Positions 8,274 to 16,185 of a DNA stretch of 64,000 bases are shown in pieces. The stretch is from the NCBI GenBank assembly GCA_044358575.1, contig JBIKNN010000007.1, positions 62,001-126,000 on the forward strand, in the 5' to 3' direction. The notes under the pieces are model-generated. The model searched no databases and was not told where the DNA came from. It saw nothing but the letters and a program-made list of their open reading frames with translations. A program made the translations under genes and the position numbers. How positions within the stretch are numbered: the first letter of the stretch is position 1; each line of letters opens with the position of its first letter. Source of the DNA: UBA952 sp044358575 (lineage in GTDB: Bacteria; Bacteroidota; Bacteroidia; Flavobacteriales_D; Crocinitomicaceae).

Positions 8274-9353
8274 TTATTTATTTGATTGTTGAATCAAAGA
8301 TAAAGGTTTTTCCTTATTGGATTTAAATAATAGTTTTGGCGAGCGTCCTTTTTTAAATATTTGGTTACTATTTTCAATTCCTTTTCTAAGGTCTTTTTGT
8401 GTTTCCTCAGGTAAATGTGTTATTTCAAGGCATTCTTGTGAGCAGCAATTCTCCATTTTTGCCATACAAGAGGTGCACTGAATAAAAAGTAAGTGACACG
8501 AGTGATTCATGCAATTTGTATGCGTGTCAGCGGCTTCTCCACATTGGTGGCAAACGGCGATCACATCATCTGTAATTCTTTCTCCTCTTCTCTCGTCGAA
8601 TACAAAATTTTTACCGATAAATTTATTTTCAATTCCTAGTTCTCTAACTTCGTTGGCATATTTAATTATTCCTCCTTCTAATTGGTGTACATTTTTAAAT
8701 CCGCGGTGTTTGAACCATGCTGATGCTTTCTCGCAGCGTATTCCTCCAGTGCAATACATCACGATATTTTTATCTTCTTGTCCTTTTAAATAAGTGCTTT
8801 CAATATGTGGAAGGGATTCACGAAAAGTATCTACATCTGGTAAAATTGCTCCCTTGAAGAAGCCAACTTCAGATTCGTAATGATTTCTAAAATCGATTAA
8901 AATGGTTTCATTGTTGTTTGTCAAGTCATTAAATTCTCTGGCATTTAGATGTTTACCTTTATTAGTGACATCAAAGGTCTTATCAATTAGTCCATCTGCA
9001 AGAATTTTATCTCTAACCTTAATTTTTAATTTCAGAAAAGTAAATTCTGCTTCTGCATTGTCTACTGCAAAATTTAATCGAATTCCATTAAGGAAAGTAA
9101 TTTCATAAAGTTCTTCTCTAAATTGACTCAAGTAATTTGTTGGAATTGCAATTTGAGCATTGATTCCTTCAGTTGCAATGTAGGTTCGTCCCACAATGTC
9201 CAACTTTGACCACATTAGAAATAAGTGATCTCTGAATAAGCGAGGGTTTGCTATATGAGCATATTGGTAAAAAGAAATCGTAACAAATTTATGTCCAACC
9301 TCTTTTAATTTTGCTTCAAGTTCCTCCTTATTTAATGTATTCCACAGTTGCAT
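8274..9353 (-). CDS. trhO: tRNA uridine(34) hydroxylase, rhodanese family
   Basis: TrhO (formerly YceA/UPF0176) makes 5-hydroxyuridine at tRNA position 34 using prephenate-derived chemistry. The catalytic cysteine sits in MYCTGGIRCEKA inside a rhodanese domain. An acylphosphatase-like N-terminal domain precedes it, and a Cys-rich tail (CHQCGEAADTHTNC; CCSQECL) follows. I choose the ATG at 9353 (359 residues), matching homologues of about 350. A longer frame from 9437 would add 28 basic residues and run to within 50 bases of the divergent arginase gene, leaving no room for promoters. The downstream lgt is 3 bases away. Confidence 0.9.
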   Translation of the reverse strand: MQLWNTLNKEELEAKLKEVGHKFVTISFYQYAHIANPRLFRDHLFLMWSKLDIVGRTYIATEGINAQIAIPTNYLSQFREELYEITFLNGIRLNFAVDNAEAEFTFLKLKIKVRDKILADGLIDKTFDVTNKGKHLNAREFNDLTNNNETILIDFRNHYESEVGFFKGAILPDVDTFRESLPHIESTYLKGQEDKNIVMYCTGGIRCEKASAWFKHRGFKNVHQLEGGIIKYANEVRELGIENKFIGKNFVFDERRGERITDDVIAVCHQCGEAADTHTNCMNHSCHLLFIQCTSCMAKMENCCSQECLEITHLPEETQKDLRKGIENSNQIFKKGRSPKLLFKSNKEKPLSLIQQSNK

Positions 9354-9438
9354 GCTATGTTGAATTAAATAATTTGATTTCAAAATTACGGATATATTTC
9401 TTGAAATTTTTATTTTAGATTTTAAAAGTGCTTTCAAT

Positions 9439-9464
9439 TTGACGTTAAAATAATTTTATCTTTG
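9439..9464 (+). promoter_or_regulatory. Candidate Bacteroidota-type promoter for arginase-argS
   Basis: TTG at 9439-9441 and TATCTTTG at 9457-9464 resemble the -33 and -7 elements of the Bacteroidota housekeeping promoter, ending 22 bases before the arginase ATG. The 15-base gap is slightly shorter than the usual 17-23. The -7 match is perfect. Confidence 0.5.
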
Positions 9465-9486
9465 TACTAGCCTCAAAAAGGCGTTT

Positions 9487-10425
9487 ATGAAATCAAGCAT
9501 ACAATTTATCTTTAATAATTCAGAACTTGGAGCAGGGACTAGAGGATCTTCTCTTGGTGCAAATGCTATTTTAGTAGCTGCAAGATCCAAGGCTAGTTTA
9601 CTTTTTAAAAATCGCAGTATCAAAACAGTTAAAAATTTTAATGAGTTTTTGGATCATGAAAATACATTTCCATTTGCAAAACACATTGATGGAATGCTGG
9701 ATGTTTTTGAGGCCACATCAAAAGAAATAAGTAATGTGTTAGCGGAGAAAAAATTTCCATTAATCATTTCTGGAGACCATTGCTCTGCTGGTGGAACAAT
9801 AAAAGGCATTCAATCAGCAAATCCTGGAAAAAGAATTGGAGTTGTTTGGCTTGATGCTCACTCAGATTTACATTCTCCGCATACAAGTCCTTCTGGAAAT
9901 TTACACGGCATGCCAATAGCAACGGCTTTGGGTATTGATAATTTAGAATCTCAGTGTAACAATATTGATACTATAACTGCTAATTCTTGGAATAAATTAA
10001 AATCATCCGCTCTTAGACCAGAAGATTTAGTTTATATCGGTGTCAGAGATACAGAAAAAGAAGAGGATTATTTAATTCAAAATTTAAACTTAAAAAATTT
10101 CACAGTTGAAGATGTTCGTTCTTTGGGAATTTCAAAGGTAATTACTGATATTTCTGCTCGTCTTGTTTCCTGTGATATCATTTATGTTTCCTTTGATGTC
10201 GATTCGATGGATCCTGATTTAACATCATATGGAACAGGAACTCCAGTAAAGGGAGGGTTTAGTCCTGAGGAAATAAAAGGTATTTTGAAAGGTCTTTTAC
10301 TTTTTCCAAAAACAATTGCGCTTGAGTTAGTGGAGGTAAATCCATGCTTAGATGATAAAAACAAAATGGCTGAAGTTGCTTTGGATATTCTTGAGCACAT
10401 TGTTGAGGTATTAGAGCAGAAGTAA
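9487..10425 (+). CDS. rocF: Arginase (ureohydrolase family)
   Basis: Hydrolyses L-arginine to ornithine and urea with a binuclear Mn centre. The 312 residues carry all metal ligands: His98 in SGDHCSAGG, Asp123/His125/Asp127 in WLDAHSDLHS, and Asp237/Asp239 in SFDVDSMDPD. His140 (GNLHGMP) is the active-site loop residue of arginases. PSGNLHGMP and LVEVNPCLD favour arginase over agmatinase or formimidoylglutamase. It could also be an atypical formimidoylglutamase, given hutH about 8 kb away, but the motifs argue otherwise. Its stop codon overlaps the argS start by one base (TAATG), so the two are translationally coupled. Confidence 0.85.
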   Translation: MKSSIQFIFNNSELGAGTRGSSLGANAILVAARSKASLLFKNRSIKTVKNFNEFLDHENTFPFAKHIDGMLDVFEATSKEISNVLAEKKFPLIISGDHCSAGGTIKGIQSANPGKRIGVVWLDAHSDLHSPHTSPSGNLHGMPIATALGIDNLESQCNNIDTITANSWNKLKSSALRPEDLVYIGVRDTEKEEDYLIQNLNLKNFTVEDVRSLGISKVITDISARLVSCDIIYVSFDVDSMDPDLTSYGTGTPVKGGFSPEEIKGILKGLLLFPKTIALELVEVNPCLDDKNKMAEVALDILEHIVEVLEQK

Positions 10426-12326
10426 TGGAAAAGAAAATTAAAGCGTTATTAGTTGAGTATTCCAATCTCTTGTTTGCTACTGAGATTAGCCAGGATTTAA
10501 TTCAATTTCAAGCAACACGAAAGGATGTTGAAGGCGATTTAACCTTACTTGTCTTTCCTTTTGTAAAGCTAATGCGTTGTTCTCCAGTTGAAGCAGGTGA
10601 GAAAATAGCAAATTTTATTATCGAAAAAATTCCAGAGATTAAAAAATGTGCTGTTATAAATGGCTTTTTAAACATTGTTTTCTCGGATGATTATTGGTTT
10701 AATAAATTAAAAGAAATACATCAAAATGAACATTTTGGGTTTTCAAAGAAAGATTCAAAGCCAATGGTTATGGTGGAGTATTCATCTCCAAATACCAATA
10801 AACCCTTGCATCTTGGACATTTAAGGAATATCTTCTTAGGTCATTCAGTTGCAGAGATATTAAAAGCAAATGGTCATGAAGTGATAAAAACACAGGTTAT
10901 TAACGACCGTGGCATTCATATCTGTAAAAGCATGCTTGCTTGGGATAAGTTTTCTCCTTTGAATAAGAATGGTGAGCGAGAAACTCCATCTAACACTAAT
11001 TTAAAAGGAGATAAATTAGTTGGAAAATACTACGTTGAATTTGATAAGCGCTTCAATGCGGAAGCAAAAGAAATCATTTCCCTTTGGGAAAAAGGAAATT
11101 TTGAAGGTTTTTCAGCGACTATTTCTGAGAACTTCAAAAAATTTCAAGTTGCATTGATAGGAAAAGACGCAAAAGCACAGCTTGCTATCCACGATAAAAT
11201 AAAAGATTTAGCAAAGAATGAAACAAGTTTGTTGCGCGAAGCCAAAGATATGTTGATTAAATGGGAAGCGCGAGATCCACAAACGTATTTACTTTGGACA
11301 ACCATGAATAATTGGGTTTATGCCGGATTTGATGTCACCTACAAAAAAATGGGCGTTTCGTTTGACAAATTATATTATGAGTCTGAAACATTTTTATTAG
11401 GCAAAGATCAGGTAATTGAAGGTTTAAAATCTGGAGTGTTCTTTAAAAAAGAAGATGGGTCTGTTTGGATAGATTTAACCTCAGAAGGCTTAGATGAGAA
11501 ATTAGTATTGCGTTCTGATGGCACAGCTGTTTATATGACGCAGGATATTGGAACAGCAATCGATCGTTTTAATGACTATAAACATTTAAGTGGAATGGTT
11601 TATACCGTTGGAAATGAGCAAGATTATCATTTTAAAGTACTATTTCTAATTCTCCAGAAATTGGGTTATTCTTGGGCGAAAAATTGTTTTCATTTGTCTT
11701 ATGGCATGGTAGATTTACCGAGTGGAAAAATGAAATCTCGAGAAGGAACAGTTGTTGATGCGGATGATTTAATGGCTGAAGTTGTTGAAAAAGCAACCGA
11801 GTTGACCAAAGAACGAGGACATTTAGATGGTCTTTCAGAAAGCGATAGAAATCTTTTGTACGAGCAAATAGGAATGGGTGGATTGAAGTATTATTTACTA
11901 AAAGTAGATCCAAAAAAACGCATGCTTTTTAACCCAGAGGAATCTGTAGATTTAACAGGAAATACAGGTCCTTTTATACAATATGCTCACGCTCGTATTT
12001 GTTCTTTATTGAAAAAAGGAGAAGTAGGAAAATCTATGGATATTTTACCTTTTGAACTACAAGCTGAGGAAAAAGAACTTGTGAAATGCTTGGCGTTATA
12101 TCCAAGTATTATTAATGAAGCAGCTGAGAATTATTCTCCGGCACTTCTGGCAAATTATTTATACGAACTGGTAAAACAGTTTGGCCATTTTTATCAGACA
12201 ATTCCGATATTAATAGAACTAAACGAAGAAGTTAAACTTGGTAGATTAATACTCAGTGCAAATGTTGCCAAAGTTATAAAAAGCGGTTTGTTTTTGTTGG
12301 GAATTGAGGCGCCTAAGAAGATGTAA
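10425..12326 (+). CDS. argS: Arginyl-tRNA synthetase
   Basis: Class I aminoacyl-tRNA synthetase charging tRNA-Arg in the cytoplasm. It has 633 residues, somewhat longer than the Escherichia coli enzyme. An N-terminal Add-1 domain comes first. The HIGH-equivalent is in NKPLHLGHLRN near residue 130, and the KMSKS-equivalent is GKMKSREGT near residue 435. The C-terminal anticodon-binding domain starts around residue 510 (TGPFIQYAHARI). The start codon overlaps the arginase stop, so initiation probably depends on terminating ribosomes. A hairpin with a T-run follows the gene. Confidence 0.96.
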   Translation: MEKKIKALLVEYSNLLFATEISQDLIQFQATRKDVEGDLTLLVFPFVKLMRCSPVEAGEKIANFIIEKIPEIKKCAVINGFLNIVFSDDYWFNKLKEIHQNEHFGFSKKDSKPMVMVEYSSPNTNKPLHLGHLRNIFLGHSVAEILKANGHEVIKTQVINDRGIHICKSMLAWDKFSPLNKNGERETPSNTNLKGDKLVGKYYVEFDKRFNAEAKEIISLWEKGNFEGFSATISENFKKFQVALIGKDAKAQLAIHDKIKDLAKNETSLLREAKDMLIKWEARDPQTYLLWTTMNNWVYAGFDVTYKKMGVSFDKLYYESETFLLGKDQVIEGLKSGVFFKKEDGSVWIDLTSEGLDEKLVLRSDGTAVYMTQDIGTAIDRFNDYKHLSGMVYTVGNEQDYHFKVLFLILQKLGYSWAKNCFHLSYGMVDLPSGKMKSREGTVVDADDLMAEVVEKATELTKERGHLDGLSESDRNLLYEQIGMGGLKYYLLKVDPKKRMLFNPEESVDLTGNTGPFIQYAHARICSLLKKGEVGKSMDILPFELQAEEKELVKCLALYPSIINEAAENYSPALLANYLYELVKQFGHFYQTIPILIELNEEVKLGRLILSANVAKVIKSGLFLLGIEAPKKM

Positions 12327-12348
12327 TTAATTTAATAATGCACTTATT

Positions 12349-12392
12349 TATTTATCAGCTTTTACTGCTAAATAGTAATGCATTTTTTTTTT
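12349..12392 (+). terminator. Possible terminator after argS
   Basis: An imperfect A-T-rich stem (TATTTATCAGC at 12349-12359 with GCTAAATA at 12367-12374) is followed eight bases later by ten T residues at 12383-12392. The stem is weak, so this is a low-confidence call. Confidence 0.3.
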
Positions 12393-12428
12393 AATTTAAA
12401 AAATCTAAAATGAAAATATTTAATCTCA

Positions 12429-12830
12429 CTAATAATCTGTATATTCTTCAATATCAGTTAAACGAATCCAACCATTCGTTGATTTTCCATTATTAGAATT
12501 ATAAAATTGAATATATCCATAGCCATTTCTCATTTTAGTTAGTGTTCCAATATCACCATAGACTAAATAAGATTTTAGTCTTGTTGATGAATTAGGTTGA
12601 CTATGAAAATATGTTTTGTTTACAATAACAATAACATCTGTTATGTTTTCTATAGCTAATTTGTTGTCTTCTAAGTTTATTTTTTCTTTTTCTAAAAGTT
12701 TTATTTCCGCTTTCAAATGTTCTTTCTTAGAATCTGAATTATTTTGATTTTTAGTATTCTCTGCAGGTGAATTAAAAGCAGAAATAACGAAAAATAAGGT
12801 AGAAATATATAAAATGGTTTTTGGCTTCAT
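12429..12830 (-). CDS. Exported coiled-coil protein with SH3-like C-terminal domain (paralogue A)
   Basis: A 133-residue protein of unknown function. Residues 1-21 form a signal-peptide-like hydrophobic start. Residues 30-60 are a charged heptad-type helix (KAEIKLLEKEKINLEDNK). Residues 65-130 look like a bacterial SH3 domain: VIVNKTYFHSQPNSST is an SH3b opening and GYGYIQF...GWIRLTDI its end. The N-terminal half is nearly identical, also at DNA level, to the next gene downstream in the cluster, whose C-terminal half is unrelated. Phe19 stands where the third paralogue has a lipobox cysteine. It is probably periplasmic or, if uncleaved, membrane-anchored. Confidence 0.72.
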   Translation of the reverse strand: MKPKTILYISTLFFVISAFNSPAENTKNQNNSDSKKEHLKAEIKLLEKEKINLEDNKLAIENITDVIVIVNKTYFHSQPNSSTRLKSYLVYGDIGTLTKMRNGYGYIQFYNSNNGKSTNGWIRLTDIEEYTDY

Positions 12831-12960
12831 AATTTTATTTTTTTTAATAAGTTAATTTTTTTTATCTAAACTACAAATTTTCAAGTAAATTAATGATTGG
12901 CTTAAAACAAAAGAAAGAAAAAAAGGATTAAACGCATTTATCTTTTATAAGAAGAGGGAG

Positions 12961-13000
12961 GGGATTACGGTATTAATTTATACTATAAACCTCTATAATT
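12961..13000. repeat. 40-bp perfect direct repeat, copy 1
   Basis: Forty bases beginning gggattacggtattaattt are identical to those at 13639-13678. They cover the last codons (EVYSIN), the stop and 12 bases of 3' flank of paralogue B. They show that the duplication between paralogues B and C extends beyond the coding sequence. Confidence 0.85.
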
Positions 13001-13506
13001 CTATCATCCTCATCAAGAACAAATTTTAATAGGTCTCGTTTGCTATTGAGTTTTGTAGAGTTATACTTCCTCCACTTGTATTGAATTTTTACTAAAAACA
13101 CATTATTATTAATTTCATCAATGTCTAATAAAGTGTTTTTTGAGTATGAGTTTACTTTCCAAGCTTTTTGATACAAATTTCTTAAACTATAATATGTAGG
13201 TCTAGTATGACCATAATACCTCCTTATATAACTAGAAAAAAAACCAAAGATATAATCAAAATCTCTTGAGTTTTCAGCAATTAAAAAATCTTCAATCATG
13301 TCATAAGGATTATTATGACCAGCTTCACTTATTTTTTTTTGATTCTTTAAGTTTATTTTTTCTTTTTCTAAAAGTTTTATTTCCGCTTTCAAATATTCTG
13401 TCTTAGAATCTGAATTAATTTGATTTTTAGTATTTTCAGCTGGTGAATTAAAAGCAGAAATAACGAAAAATAAAGTAGTAGTATATAAAATGTTTTTTGA
13501 CTTCAT
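12973..13506 (-). CDS. Exported coiled-coil protein with NTF2-like C-terminal region (paralogue B)
   Basis: A 177-residue protein of unknown function. The first 55 residues (signal-like segment plus charged helix) match paralogue A. The last 115 residues (MIEDFLIAENSRDFDYIFGF to the EVYSIN end) match paralogue C and look like a small alpha+beta NTF2/SnoaL-like fold, which is an inference from the helix-then-strand pattern. It carries Phe where a lipobox cysteine would sit, so it is probably not lipidated. The gene is thus a hybrid of its two neighbours, suggesting unequal recombination in the cluster. The promoter region resembles that of paralogue A (shared ATCTAAACTACAA stretch). Confidence 0.72.
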   Translation of the reverse strand: MKSKNILYTTTLFFVISAFNSPAENTKNQINSDSKTEYLKAEIKLLEKEKINLKNQKKISEAGHNNPYDMIEDFLIAENSRDFDYIFGFFSSYIRRYYGHTRPTYYSLRNLYQKAWKVNSYSKNTLLDIDEINNNVFLVKIQYKWRKYNSTKLNSKRDLLKFVLDEDDRIIEVYSIN

Positions 13507-13638
13507 AATTTTATTTTTTTTGCTAATTTATAATTTTTTATCTAAACTACAATTATTAAGTAAATTACTTTTGTCTTAAAGTAAGAGAAAACTCAACGAT
13601 TGCTATACGTTATCCTTTAATAAGTTCTAAACGTGCTT

Positions 13639-13678
13639 GGGATTACGGTATTAATTTATACTATAAACCTCTATAATT
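13639..13678. repeat. 40-bp perfect direct repeat, copy 2
   Basis: Identical to 12961-13000. It covers the last codons, the stop and 12 bases of 3' flank of the frameshifted paralogue C. Confidence 0.85.
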
Positions 13679-14288
13679 TTATTATTGTCGTCAAGAACAA
13701 ATTTTAAGTTATCATATTTACTATTAAATTTTGAAGGGTCAGAATACCTCTCCCACTCGTAATTAATTCTTACTAAAAACTCATTTTCAACAATCTGATC
13801 AATAGTTACTACAGTATTTTTAGAGTAGGAGTTTGAGTTCCAAGATTTTTGATACAAATTTTGTAAACTAGAATATGTCGGGTTATTGTGACCAAAATAA
13901 CGTCTTAAATAGGGAGAATAAAAACTGTATATATATATTCAAAATCTCGAGCGTTTTCAGCACTTAAAAAATTTGAGATATTAGATTCAGCATCACTGTA
14001 ATAATCAATATTTGTGCTATTCTCGTATTCTCTATTTAGAACTTCCTTATTTTTAACAACACGATTATTTTCTTTAAATTTTGCTTCTTTATCTGAAGCT
14101 ATTTTACTATTTTCTAAGTTAATTTTTTCTAGCTCTAGAAGTTTTTTTTCACTTTCTAAAAGTTTTCGATCCGCCTCTAAAAGCTCTTTTTCATGATCTA
14201 CTTTTACCTTATCTTTATCTTTTTTTATGGGTGGATTGCATGCATAAATCCCAAATGATAAAGTAATAATTAATAATAGGATTTTCAT
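13651..14288 (-). pseudogene. Frameshifted lipoprotein paralogue C (coiled coil plus NTF2-like)
   Basis: The intact frame runs from 14288 and stops at 13905 after 127 residues. The rest continues in another frame to 13651. Residues 1-17 are a lipoprotein signal (IITLSFGIYAC, Cys17 as lipidation site). Residues 30-75 are a long charged helix (LLESEKKLLELEKINLE). Homology to paralogue B runs through FLSAENARDFEYIY and resumes, out of frame, with SFYSPYLRRYFGHNNP. Removing one TA unit from the (TA)5-T tract at 13928-13938 restores a continuous product of about 210 residues. It is therefore a recent pseudogene, a phase-variable gene or a sequencing error. Function unknown. Confidence 0.8.
13928..13938. 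repeat. TA dinucleotide tract at the frameshift site
   Basis: TATATATATAT lies inside the coding sequence of paralogue C at the exact codon where homology to paralogue B changes frame. One extra TA unit (two bases) accounts for the break. Confidence 0.8.
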
Positions 14289-14340
14289 ATTTATAAATTA
14301 ATTTCAACTAAAATACAATTTATTTACTAATTAATAAATT

Positions 14341-16137
14341 TTAATTAAAAATAACTTCATCACTAAGTTCCCACACCATTTTAAATAATTCTATTTTAAA
14401 AGTTTGCGGATCGTAGGTCCCTTTTTCGATAAGGCGCAATTTATGTTCCCATTGTCCGGTTAGCTCTGGGCTTTTTAATAAATCACTTTTAATGGTGTCA
14501 ATTAAATTCATACCTGTTTCAGTGGCTATAAGATTTTTCTTTTTCTTTTCAATGTATTTTCGTTTGAAAAGCGTTTCGATAATATTGGCTCTCGTTGAAG
14601 GTCTGCCAATACCGTTTTCTTTCATCAGTTCTCGCATTTCCTCATTTTCCACTAATTTTCCTGCGGTTTCCATGGCTCGAAGTAAGGTTGCTTCGGTATA
14701 ATATTTTGGGGGACTTGTTTTTCCTTTGTGAATCTCTGGGGTATGTGGCCCGCTTTCTCCTTTTTCAAAAATTGGGAGTATCTTTTCTTCTGTTTCTTTT
14801 GGTTCTTTTTTTAACTCTTTTACTTCAGCTTCGTCTACTTTTTCTTCTTTTAAATCTTCGTAAACTTCTCGCCACCCCAAAGAAATAATTTGTTTTCCTG
14901 TGGCTTTGAAAATTAAGGCATCTACTTTTCCCAATACCGTAGTGTTCGATACTTTACACTCAGGATAAAAAACAGCAATAAAACGACGACAGATTAAATC
15001 GTAAATTTTCTGCTCATCCATAGAAATACCTGAAGGGGCAATTCCGGTTGGAATAATGGCATGGTGATCAGTTATTTTTTTATCGTCGAAAATCGTTTTT
15101 GATTTTGGAATGGATTTCTGAAGTAAAACTTCTGTAAATCGCTGGTATTCCTTTAGATTTCCTAAAATACCCGGAATTTTTGGGTGTAAATCTTCCGAGA
15201 GGTAAGTAGTATCAACCCTTGGGTAAGTCACTAATTTTTTCTCGTATAAACTTTGAATGAGGTTTAGCGTTTGTTCAGCACCAAAACCAAATCGTTTGTT
15301 TCCATCAACTTGAAGTGAGGTCAAATCATACAAGCGTGGATTTCCTTCTTTTCCCTCTTTTTGTTCAAAAGAGGTGATTTCGAAGGGTTTATTAAGAAGG
15401 TATTCTAGTCCTTTTTTGGCTTTTTCTAAAGATTTTAAGCGATCAATTTGACATAAAAATTCTGATTCACGATACGTTGTTTTTAGTTCCCAATATTCTT
15501 CTGAAGAAAACGCATTGATTTCTTTTTGACGGTTGACAATCATTGCCAGTGTTGGTGTTTGAACACGCCCAACAGACAATACTAACTTATCTTTCCCGTA
15601 TTTTTTGGTATAGAGTCGGGTGCCGTTTATTCCAAGCATCCAATCTCCCACAGCGCGTGAGTTTCCAGCAGCAAATAAATTATCAAAATCTTTTGAATCT
15701 TTGAGCTTGCTGAATCCTGCTTTAATTGCCTCTTCGGTTAAGGAAGAAATCCAAAGTCGTTTGATGGGAACTTTACACTGCGCTTTCAAGAGCACCCATC
15801 TTTGAATCAATTCTCCTTCTTGCCCAGCATCGCCACAATTTATCACTTCAGAAGCTTTAGCGACCAATACTTTAATAGTTTGGAATTGTTTTTCAACGCC
15901 TTTATCACCTTTTATCTTGATTCCAAATTGCGCTGGGATAATAGGTAAATCTTCTAATTTCCAATATTTCCAATTAGGATTGTAATCTTCAGGATCCTTT
16001 AAAGAGCAAAGGTGACCAAAGGTCCAGGTTACGCAATAACCGTTGCCTTCAAAATACCCATCATGTCGTATTTTTGCGCCTAAAATCTCTGCTAAATCTT
16101 TAGCAACACTGGGTTTTTCGGCGATACAAAGTTTCAT
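14341..16137 (-). CDS. topB: DNA topoisomerase III (type IA)
   Basis: Single-strand-passing topoisomerase acting on recombination and replication intermediates. It has 598 residues. The Toprim domain opens with KLCIAEKPSVAKDLAEILG and has the acidic motif NCGDAGQEGELI (about 100-111). The catalytic tyrosine is Tyr305 in KLVTYPRVDTTYL. LSVGRVQTPTLAMI near 187 and the late GIGRPSTRANIIETL are type IA core motifs. The chain ends right after the core, so it lacks the C-terminal zinc or basic extension of longer TopB proteins. Neighbouring genes are housekeeping, which speaks against an origin on a conjugative element, where TopB homologues also occur. Confidence 0.92.
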   Translation of the reverse strand: MKLCIAEKPSVAKDLAEILGAKIRHDGYFEGNGYCVTWTFGHLCSLKDPEDYNPNWKYWKLEDLPIIPAQFGIKIKGDKGVEKQFQTIKVLVAKASEVINCGDAGQEGELIQRWVLLKAQCKVPIKRLWISSLTEEAIKAGFSKLKDSKDFDNLFAAGNSRAVGDWMLGINGTRLYTKKYGKDKLVLSVGRVQTPTLAMIVNRQKEINAFSSEEYWELKTTYRESEFLCQIDRLKSLEKAKKGLEYLLNKPFEITSFEQKEGKEGNPRLYDLTSLQVDGNKRFGFGAEQTLNLIQSLYEKKLVTYPRVDTTYLSEDLHPKIPGILGNLKEYQRFTEVLLQKSIPKSKTIFDDKKITDHHAIIPTGIAPSGISMDEQKIYDLICRRFIAVFYPECKVSNTTVLGKVDALIFKATGKQIISLGWREVYEDLKEEKVDEAEVKELKKEPKETEEKILPIFEKGESGPHTPEIHKGKTSPPKYYTEATLLRAMETAGKLVENEEMRELMKENGIGRPSTRANIIETLFKRKYIEKKKKNLIATETGMNLIDTIKSDLLKSPELTGQWEHKLRLIEKGTYDPQTFKIELFKMVWELSDEVIFN

Positions 16138-16185
16138 GACTTAGCTAAATAATGAGAATATAAAAATAGCGTTTATTACTTAACT

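Noticed and set aside
9354..9437. 28-residue extension of TrhO
   Set aside because: Basic and not seen in homologues of about 350 residues; would leave under 50 bases for two divergent starts.
9487..10425. Formimidoylglutamase (hutG) call for the arginase
   Set aside because: hutH is nearby, but PSGNLHGMP and VEVNPCLD are arginase features and the gene is not beside hutH.
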